A DNA stretch of 64,000 nucleotides, from positions 1-64,000 of the forward strand of contig CAYMLG010000013.1 of the NCBI GenBank assembly GCA_964391195.1. Direction: 5' to 3'. Source of the DNA: JAAYXE01 sp964391195. Lineage in GTDB: Bacteria > Chloroflexota > Anaerolineae > Anaerolineales > UBA4823. This document shows positions 57,945-64,000 of the stretch, one piece after another. The notes below the pieces were generated by a model. It saw nothing but the letters and a program-made list of their open reading frames with translations. It was not told the DNA's origin and searched no databases. The position numbers were made by a program, and so were the translations under genes. Numbering within the stretch: the stretch's first letter is position 1; every line of letters starts with the position of its first letter.

Positions 57945-59180
57945 ATGGACTTTCCTTTGTTTGAGCAGCACCCTGTTTTTTCACTGTTGAGCTCCGATGA
58001 ACGCCGGTCGATCCTGCTGCGAGGCAGGGTCGACCGGTATTTCCCTGGAGAAATGATCTTCCGGGAAGGCGATTACGCCAATAATTTCGCGGTCATCCTT
58101 TCCGGTGAGGTGAAAGTTGTAAAGGTTGCGCGATCCCAGGAGGAAAGGGAGCTGCGCATTTTGAAGGCAGGCGATTTCTTCGGGGAGATGAGCATTTTCT
58201 TTCCGGAGCACACGCGTTCGGCATCCGCTCGGGCGATCAGCCAGGTGGAACTGCTCAAAATCCCCATCCCGGATATGCAAGAACTGATGAACCGGCACTC
58301 CGATCTGGCCTTCCTGCTGATGCAGGAAGCGATGAGCCGTTTCCGGCAGACCGAGAATGCGGCGCTCGTGGAACTGATGGAGAAGAACCGCCAACTGGCC
58401 CAGTCGATGCAAGAGTTGAAAGCGGCCCAGGAGCAGTTGATCCTGAAAGAGATGTGGGAGCATGAAAGGAAGATGGCGCGGCAGGTGCAGGAAAGCTTTC
58501 TGCCGCAACAGGTGACTGCTCCCGAGGGGTGGGATCTGGCGGTGTATTGGAAGCCGGCGCTGGATGTCGGAGGGGATTTCTACGACATCATCCCAGCCGG
58601 AGACCAGCGGACCGCTTACGCGATCGGTGACGTCACCGGGAAAGGGATGCCGGCCGCCCTGGTGATGGCGATCACCCGCAGCATTCTACGGGTCACCATC
58701 CAGCAAGGCGGAGGGGCCGGGCCTTCCCTGGAACGGATGAACAATCTCCTGGCGGAAGAGATCCCCGAGAAAATGTTTGTAACCCTGTTCCTTTCGTTTG
58801 TCGATTGGCGGACAGGAGAAATCCAGTTCGCCAACGCCGGGCACTGCCTGCCAATTTACTGCGGGGCGAACACGACCGGTGAGCTAAAAGCGCGGGGGAT
58901 GCCGTTAGGTATGATCCCCGATCTATCGTATGAAGAAAACACGTTTTCGCTAAAGCGGGGGGAATGGGTGCTGTTTTACAGCGATGGCCTGGTCGAAGCC
59001 CATAACGCTGAGCAGGAGATGTTCGGATCTGAACGGCTGCACGCGGCTGTGCGCCAGATGCACGGCCTGGGACGGGCTGCCGGCCGCCTGGATGGGCTGG
59101 TCCAGGGGTTCTTCCAATTCACCCAGCCCAGGCAAGAGCCTGAGGATGATGTCACCCTGGTCATCCTGGGCAGAGAATGA
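57945..59180 (+). CDS. Cyclic-nucleotide-binding SpoIIE-type PP2C phosphatase
   Basis: From ATG 57945, 411 residues: a cNMP-binding domain (about 1-120: FPGEMIFREGDYANNFAVILSGEV, GDFFGEMSIFFPEHTRSASARA), a coiled coil (about 125-180), and a PP2C/SpoIIE domain (DVGGDFYDI, AIGDVTGKGMPAALVMA, FANAGHCLPIY, YSDGLVEA). Such proteins reverse anti-sigma-factor antagonist phosphorylation; no partner gene is near. GTG 57921 overlapping the nrdJ end is an alternative start. Confidence 0.92.
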   Translation: MDFPLFEQHPVFSLLSSDERRSILLRGRVDRYFPGEMIFREGDYANNFAVILSGEVKVVKVARSQEERELRILKAGDFFGEMSIFFPEHTRSASARAISQVELLKIPIPDMQELMNRHSDLAFLLMQEAMSRFRQTENAALVELMEKNRQLAQSMQELKAAQEQLILKEMWEHERKMARQVQESFLPQQVTAPEGWDLAVYWKPALDVGGDFYDIIPAGDQRTAYAIGDVTGKGMPAALVMAITRSILRVTIQQGGGAGPSLERMNNLLAEEIPEKMFVTLFLSFVDWRTGEIQFANAGHCLPIYCGANTTGELKARGMPLGMIPDLSYEENTFSLKRGEWVLFYSDGLVEAHNAEQEMFGSERLHAAVRQMHGLGRAAGRLDGLVQGFFQFTQPRQEPEDDVTLVILGRE

Positions 59181-59200
59181 CCTCTCACAGTATCTCCCGC

Positions 59201-61129
59201 TTACATCTCCTCCCAAACCGAACGATAGGCGCCGGTGGCGTCCAGATAGGCAACCAGACGTGCGTAGAACGGGTGGCTGGTCACGGTGGCGGAATCTCCG
59301 ATCAGGATCAGCTTGCGGCGGGCCCGGGTGAGGGTGACATTCATACGGCGCACGTCGCCCAGGAAGCCGATCTCCCCTTCGGGGTTCGATCGTACCAGAG
59401 AAGCCACCACCGCTTCTTTTTCCCGCCCCTGGAAGCCGTCAACTGTATCCACTTCGATGTCCGGCTGTTTCAGACGGAGGCGCAGCAGACGGACCTGGGC
59501 GGCGTAGGGGGCGATGACAGCGATCTGCCCGGGGGCCACCCCGGCGGCGAGCAGCTCCTCTACTTTCGCCAGGACGAGTTCGGCTTCCATCGGGTTTAAC
59601 CGGCTTTCGCCGTCCGGATCGACGGCTTCATCGTAGCTGGCCCCTGCAGTGTCGATGAACGTCAGGGAGGTGGCGGTGAGATCGTTGGCCACCACGCCGG
59701 GAAGATCCTGCAGCAGGTGATGCCGGACGCACGGGGCCGCGATCAGACTGCCCTCATAAAACTCCCTGGATGGGAACTCCATGATGTCTTCGTGCATACG
59801 GTATTGGACTTCCAGGCGCCGGGAAAGGCCAGGGCCGGACTGTGCCATCAGCCGCTCCAACAGGCTGACGTTATACCCCTGTGCCGCGGCTTCCTGGGAG
59901 AGCACGGTGGGGGGAAGTTGGAACGGATCCCCGGCCAGAACCAGCCTACGGGAGCGGAGCAGGGGGATCCAGGCGGCCGGTTCAGTGGTCTGGCTGGCTT
60001 CATCCATCACACACCAATCGTATGTCCGGTCCCCCAGCAGCCCCGGGTCCAGTCCGGTGTTGGTGGCGCACACAATTCTGGCACCGTCCAGCAAGCGCTC
60101 GACCAACTGATCTTCCAACTGGCGGGCTTCTTTCAACAATTCTTTCGCTTCCAGGCGCATGGCCCGGCGGGCGCCCGGGGCGGGGCGGGCGCGGGTCTGT
60201 TTGGCGGCCTGGGCGCGCAGCATGTAGGCCTCCCGCGCCAGTTTGTTGGCCAGGCGCAGGTCGGGATGATTCTCGACCAGCAGATCCAGTGTGTGAGCCC
60301 GCAGCTCGGGCAGAACGCGAGCCGGATGCCCCAGGCGGATGGCCTTTTCTCCGGCAGCCAGAAGCCGCTCGAACAGGTTATCGACCGCCAGGTTGCTCGG
60401 GGCGCAGGCCAGAACGGTCTCTCCCCGGCGGACGATCTGGCGGATCAGTTCCACGAGGGTCGTGGTTTTGCCCGTCCCCGGTGGACCGTGGATGATGGCC
60501 AGGTCCTCGGCGGTGAGGGCAAAATTTACCGCTTCACGTTGAGATTCGTTCAAGCTCTCATCCAGGGTCGGGTAAATACCGGGTGGATGAAAAGCCGGGG
60601 GTATATTCCCCAAGAGGATTTCCCGCAGCACGGCCAGGCGCGAACCAGACGCCTTGGATACGGCTTGCATGGCGTGCCGCTGTCGCTGGCGAGCGACCTC
60701 ATCCGCCGCACGGTCCAGGCGGAAGGATGGCTGTTCGGCTCGCGGTTCTGGCCAGTGCGGGAAGGCTACCTGGATGGTATCGCGCTGCAGCCGGCTGATC
60801 ACGCCCCGCCAGCCGGCTGCAGCGGGGCCATCCGCTTCTTCTTCGCTCAGGATTACCGGGGTGCCGATCCCTAGGCGAGTCCAGGGCAGTAGTTCTTTAC
60901 GGTCCCGTTTTCCCAGTGTGAGCAGGGCTCGCCCGCCCAGGCCTGCCTCCTCCTCGCGGATGACCAGATGGGTGAGGGTGTTCCCCGATGCTTCCGCCTC
61001 AGCCGGGGAGAGGCGATAGAAACTGCTGAGAACAGCTTGTTTTTCGGCTTCCGCCTCCAGGTCCAGGAGGCGCTGCAGCCGCTCGAAATGATCTTCGCCT
61101 GTAGGGTTTGGGTTGTGCAGTGATTGCAT
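59201..61129 (-). CDS. IGHMBP2/UPF1-type superfamily 1 helicase
   Basis: The 642-residue protein has an N-terminal beta-barrel region (about 1-190), Q-like motif LNESQREAVNFAL, Walker A IHGPPGTGKTTTL, motif II VMDEASQTTEPA, LAGDPFQLPPTV, VQYRMHEDIMEFPSREFY, IAPYAAQVRLL, VDTVDGFQGREKEAVVASLVRS and NVTLTRARRKLILIGD. This is the SF1B UPF1-like 5'-to-3' helicase group. Its DNA or RNA target is unknown. It converges with the phosphatase gene 20 nt away. Confidence 0.92.
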   Translation of the reverse strand: MQSLHNPNPTGEDHFERLQRLLDLEAEAEKQAVLSSFYRLSPAEAEASGNTLTHLVIREEEAGLGGRALLTLGKRDRKELLPWTRLGIGTPVILSEEEADGPAAAGWRGVISRLQRDTIQVAFPHWPEPRAEQPSFRLDRAADEVARQRQRHAMQAVSKASGSRLAVLREILLGNIPPAFHPPGIYPTLDESLNESQREAVNFALTAEDLAIIHGPPGTGKTTTLVELIRQIVRRGETVLACAPSNLAVDNLFERLLAAGEKAIRLGHPARVLPELRAHTLDLLVENHPDLRLANKLAREAYMLRAQAAKQTRARPAPGARRAMRLEAKELLKEARQLEDQLVERLLDGARIVCATNTGLDPGLLGDRTYDWCVMDEASQTTEPAAWIPLLRSRRLVLAGDPFQLPPTVLSQEAAAQGYNVSLLERLMAQSGPGLSRRLEVQYRMHEDIMEFPSREFYEGSLIAAPCVRHHLLQDLPGVVANDLTATSLTFIDTAGASYDEAVDPDGESRLNPMEAELVLAKVEELLAAGVAPGQIAVIAPYAAQVRLLRLRLKQPDIEVDTVDGFQGREKEAVVASLVRSNPEGEIGFLGDVRRMNVTLTRARRKLILIGDSATVTSHPFYARLVAYLDATGAYRSVWEEM

Positions 61130-61206
61130 GGATATCTATGACCGCTCTTTCTCCCCCAATGAAATCAGGGATTGTAGTATGATAACAATAACTTGGGAGA
61201 ATACGA

Positions 61207-61572
61207 ATGGGGAAACATCCGCTTAATCTTGGCCTCCGCTTCCTTCTTGAACTTGCAGCCCTGTTTGCGATAGGTTACTGGGGATGGACTCAACATACAG
61301 GGCTGGCGCGCTTCTTATGGGCTGTGGGCCTGCCGCTGGTCTTTTCGGTGGCATGGGGCACATTCAGGGTGCCGGGCGATCCCGGCCCTGCGCCGGTCGC
61401 GGTGCCCGGGGTCGTGCGTTTGCTGTTGGAAACTGTTTTTTTCGGGGTAGCGGTCTGGTCGCTGTATGCTTCCGGCCGGGAGAGCTGGGCGCTCGTGCTT
61501 GGGCTTCTGCTTCTGATCCAATACGGGCTGTCTTATGACCGGATTTTGTGGATGATAAGACGAGAGGTCTGA
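61207..61572 (+). CDS. YrdB-like (DUF2568) small membrane protein
   Basis: A 121-residue protein with four hydrophobic segments: LNLGLRFLLELAALFAIGYWGW, then FLWAVGLPLVFSVAWGTFRVPGDPGPAPV, LLLETVFFGVAVWSLY and LVLGLLLLIQYGLSYDRIL. The AWGxFxVPGDPxP loop is the YrdB/DUF2568 mark. Function is unknown. The next gene starts 1 nt after its stop, so the two form an operon. Confidence 0.85.
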   Translation: MGKHPLNLGLRFLLELAALFAIGYWGWTQHTGLARFLWAVGLPLVFSVAWGTFRVPGDPGPAPVAVPGVVRLLLETVFFGVAVWSLYASGRESWALVLGLLLLIQYGLSYDRILWMIRREV

Positions 61573-61573
61573 T

Positions 61574-62884
61574 ATGGGGTCAAGCTTGACGGAAATTGTT
61601 ATCATATTAGTTCTCATTCTGCTGAACGGTGTTCTGGCGATGTCGGAGATCTCCGTGGTTTCTGCCCGTAAAGCACGACTGCAGCAGCGGGCAGAGGAGG
61701 GAGACAGCGGCGCGGCCGCGGCTCTGGAACTGGCCAATTCCCCCGGCCGCTTTTTATCGACCGTCCAGATTGGGATTACCCTGGTTGGGATTTTCGCCGG
61801 TGCATTCGGCGGCGCGACCATCGCCAGGCCTTTGGGGGACAATCTGGCCCAAATCCCCGTACTGGAGCCGTACAGCGACGCAATCAGCGTGGCGGCAGTT
61901 GTGCTTCTCATCACCTATCTTAATCTCGTGCTGGGGGAGCTGGCCCCGAAGCAGATTGGCCTGAACAATTCGGAGAAAATCGCCTCCCGGGTGGCTCCGC
62001 TGATGAAGGTGCTGGCCCGCATCGCCGGCCCGGTCGTCTCATTCCTGACTTTTTCCACCGATCTGATCCTGCGCCTGTTGGGGATCAGGCAGTCGAACGA
62101 ACCGGCGGTCACCGAGGAAGAAGTCCGCATCCTGATCGCCCAGGGCGCGGAGACCGGGGTCTTCGAGCCGATCGAGCAGGAGATGGTGCGTCACGTCTTT
62201 CGCCTGAGCGACCGACGGGTGAATTCTTTGATGACCCCCCGGCCGGAAATCATCTGGCTGGATATCGAGGACACCCCGGAGGAGATCCGCAACAATGTGA
62301 TCGTTAGCGACCATTCCCAATTGCCGGTGGCCGCCGGCGACCTGGATCATCTGCTCGGTTACGTGCGGGTAACCGACTTGATGGTGCAGTGCGTGGAGGG
62401 GCGGCCAATGGATATCCAGAGCGCCCTGCAGCCAGCCCTGTTCATCCCGGAGAGTATGCCGGCGTTCGATGTGCTGGAAAAGTTCAAAGAGACGGGCTCG
62501 CAGATTGCCTTCGCAATCGACGAGTACGGGGGGATCCAGGGCCTGGTGACCCTGCGCGACATCTTAGAAGCGATCGTCGGCGACATCCCCGAAGCGGACG
62601 AGGAAGAAGACCCTGATATCGTCCAACGGGAAGACGGCTCCTGGCTTTTAGATGGGATGCTTCCCATCGACGAATTCAGGGAATTGTTCGACCTGGAAGA
62701 ACTGCCGGGCGAGGAGGAACACTATTACCAGACCCTGGGTGGGTTTGTGATGACCATGCTGGGCCGGATTCCATCCCCTAGCGACAATTTCGAATGGGGA
62801 GATTTGCGGATTGAAGTCCTGGACATGGACGGAAACCGGATCGATAAACTGCTGGTAGCGCGGGGACCGGAGGCCGGCGACTAA
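61574..62884 (+). CDS. CNNM/CorC-type membrane protein with CBS domains (hemolysin family)
   Basis: The 436-residue protein has a DUF21/CNNM transmembrane domain (1 to about 190, with FLSTVQIGITLVGIFAGAFGG and YLNLVLGELAPKQIGLNN), two CBS domains (about 205-325, SLMTPRPEIIWLDIEDT and FAIDEYGGIQGLVTLRDILEAIVGDI) and a C-terminal CorC_HlyC domain (LDGMLPIDEFRELFDLEEL). Related proteins move or regulate Mg/Co; hemolysin is only a historic name. Confidence 0.95.
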   Translation: MGSSLTEIVIILVLILLNGVLAMSEISVVSARKARLQQRAEEGDSGAAAALELANSPGRFLSTVQIGITLVGIFAGAFGGATIARPLGDNLAQIPVLEPYSDAISVAAVVLLITYLNLVLGELAPKQIGLNNSEKIASRVAPLMKVLARIAGPVVSFLTFSTDLILRLLGIRQSNEPAVTEEEVRILIAQGAETGVFEPIEQEMVRHVFRLSDRRVNSLMTPRPEIIWLDIEDTPEEIRNNVIVSDHSQLPVAAGDLDHLLGYVRVTDLMVQCVEGRPMDIQSALQPALFIPESMPAFDVLEKFKETGSQIAFAIDEYGGIQGLVTLRDILEAIVGDIPEADEEEDPDIVQREDGSWLLDGMLPIDEFRELFDLEELPGEEEHYYQTLGGFVMTMLGRIPSPSDNFEWGDLRIEVLDMDGNRIDKLLVARGPEAGD

Positions 62885-62925
62885 TTGTGCCTGAGCCCGA
62901 CCGGGAGAGTGGATGCGTCCTGGGC

Positions 62926-63855
62926 TTACGAATAGACTTTTTCCCAACGTTCGTAGAGTTCAAATTCGGTAAAACCGGCTGAGGCATAAAGGGCGTGGGC
63001 GGCAGCGGAGTAAGAGCTGACCGTTGCCAGGGTGGCCCCGAGATGCTGTGCCCGGCATAGAGCTTCGGACATGATGGCTTTGCCGATGCCGCGCTGCTGG
63101 TGCTCGGGGACAACGCCAACGGGTTCGAAAGCGGCTGTGCGGCTGTAATCATCGAACCACACGGTGCAGAAACCGGCAATTTCACCGCCCGGGGCAACTG
63201 CCACAATATCCAGGTCTCTCCGGTACAGCGGAGACCGCTGCACATTCGGGTACCATTCCCAGCCCTCATAGCGGTCATCGGGTTCGTTGGGGTGGAACGC
63301 CCGCCAGGAGGCCCAACTGCGGGCCGGCAGCTCGCTCTGCTCACCCAACGACCGGATGCTGTACCCCTCGGCCGCCTGAACCCGGGGGATGCCGGGGGTC
63401 AACGGGCGGCAGCGCTGGTGCTCTGGCCAATCTTTGACGGAGTAGCCCTTTTGCAAGAGGATTTCCCGCCGCAGGGTATCATGCCGGTGGGCCCACACGC
63501 TCAGCTCTTTTCTGCCATCCTCCAAATTAAGCGGCAGATGCTGCTCGGCGGTGGAGATCATTTCCGCTTCTAACTCAGGCGCACGGTAATCCGGATGGAC
63601 CTGCAGGTGGGCCTCCCCCGGGCCTTCAGGGTTCAAAACCGCCGCGATCTCTCCTGCGCCGGTTTCCCAGATGAATACTACCTGGTTCAGATCAAAGGGG
63701 TGGATATTCATAACCCCATGCCAGCGCCAGTAATCGAACCGGTAAACCTGCCAGCTCGACTCGCGGCGGCCGTTCAGCAGGTACACCTGGCGAAGGAAAC
63801 TGCGGATGCGCCAGTAATCCTCTTCCGTCTGATAGGTGCGGCAGGTTAGTTTCAT
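62926..63855 (-). CDS. Tandem GNAT-like N-acetyltransferase
   Basis: The 309-residue protein appears to contain two GNAT folds. The second has the acetyl-CoA motif VGVVPEHQQRGIGKAIMSEALCRAQHLGATLATVSS, followed by AAHALYASAGFTEFELYERW. The first half (1 to about 150) is more divergent. Substrate is unknown. It is followed on the same strand, upstream in transcription, by the YwbE-family gene with a 3-base gap. Confidence 0.85.
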   Translation of the reverse strand: MKLTCRTYQTEEDYWRIRSFLRQVYLLNGRRESSWQVYRFDYWRWHGVMNIHPFDLNQVVFIWETGAGEIAAVLNPEGPGEAHLQVHPDYRAPELEAEMISTAEQHLPLNLEDGRKELSVWAHRHDTLRREILLQKGYSVKDWPEHQRCRPLTPGIPRVQAAEGYSIRSLGEQSELPARSWASWRAFHPNEPDDRYEGWEWYPNVQRSPLYRRDLDIVAVAPGGEIAGFCTVWFDDYSRTAAFEPVGVVPEHQQRGIGKAIMSEALCRAQHLGATLATVSSYSAAAHALYASAGFTEFELYERWEKVYS

Positions 63856-63858
63856 CGG

Positions 63859-64000
63859 TTACTCCATCAAGGCTTGAACGCGGCCGACCTTCCCGTCTTC
63901 GAGCATCACTTTGATCCCGTGAGGATGGGAAGGGCTCTTGGTTAATATCCGCAGGACGATCCCCTCGGTCAGTTGCCCACTACGTTGGTTTTGTTTTTCC
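63859..64000 (-). CDS. YwbE family protein, partial at the right edge
   Basis: Minus-strand frame running off the window. The visible C-terminal 46 residues contain NQRSGQLTEGIVLRILT, SPSHPHGIKVMLEDGKVGRV, a pattern of the short YwbE (DUF2196) family. Stop lies at 63859-63861, 3 bases before the GNAT gene start. The family is about 60-70 residues, so only the N-terminus is missing. Function is unknown. Confidence 0.85.
   Translation of the reverse strand, partial: EKQNQRSGQLTEGIVLRILTKSPSHPHGIKVMLEDGKVGRVQALME

Noticed and set aside
59717..60874. Plus-strand open frame of about 385 codons
   Set aside because: Antisense to the helicase, whose motifs are complete.

Overview
The window looks like a chromosomal piece of a Chloroflexota bacterium, most likely class Anaerolineae. 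This is inference from gene content and order: a zinc-type ribosomal protein set, a dcw cell-wall cluster carrying a MurC-MurB fusion, a B12-dependent ribonucleotide reductase beside nrdR, and tryptophanase with a malic enzyme that suit an anaerobic fermenter. GC content is moderately high. A 100-N gap at 24232-24331 shows a draft scaffold, probably metagenomic. No rRNA, tRNA, CRISPR, prophage or insertion sequence was seen.

Layout. (1) 1-17.7 kb is the tuf/S10/spc/alpha ribosomal superoperon: tuf end, rpsJ to rplO, secY, adk, map, rpmJ, rpsM, rpsK, rpsD, rpoA, rplQ, truA, rplM, rpsI. infA is absent from its usual place between map and rpmJ, and a clear promoter stands there instead. Most longer intercistronic spacers fold into hairpins with a closing stem. 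(2) 17.8-25.9 kb is a housekeeping and accessory patch: MazG, an AIM24-family protein, a small membrane protein, a 2H phosphoesterase, a 23S rRNA-type methyltransferase, tryptophanase, an anchored-protein pair interrupted by the assembly gap, and an MBL hydrolase. (3) 26.0-29.7 kb holds recA-like, recX and rny on the minus strand; the RecA-like protein is strongly divergent. (4) 29.9-35.0 kb has malic enzyme-phosphotransacetylase, a LMW phosphatase plus fructosamine-kinase pair (likely protein deglycation), and a class V aminotransferase.

(5) 35.1-53.2 kb is the dcw cluster: mraZ (with a textbook triple operator), rsmH, ftsL-like, pbp/ftsI, murF, mraY, murD, ftsW, murG, a CvpA-like membrane gene, murC-murB fusion, ddl, ftsQ, ftsA, ftsZ. 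murE is missing. These genes make lipid II, flip or polymerise it, and build the division ring. (6) 53.2-64.0 kb starts with a hairpin-rich spacer holding 15-bp tandem repeats, then nrdR with paired operator-like boxes, an LLM flavin enzyme, nrdJ, a cNMP-binding SpoIIE-type phosphatase, an IGHMBP2-like helicase, a YrdB-like protein, a CNNM/CBS membrane protein, a GNAT enzyme and the end of a YwbE-family gene.
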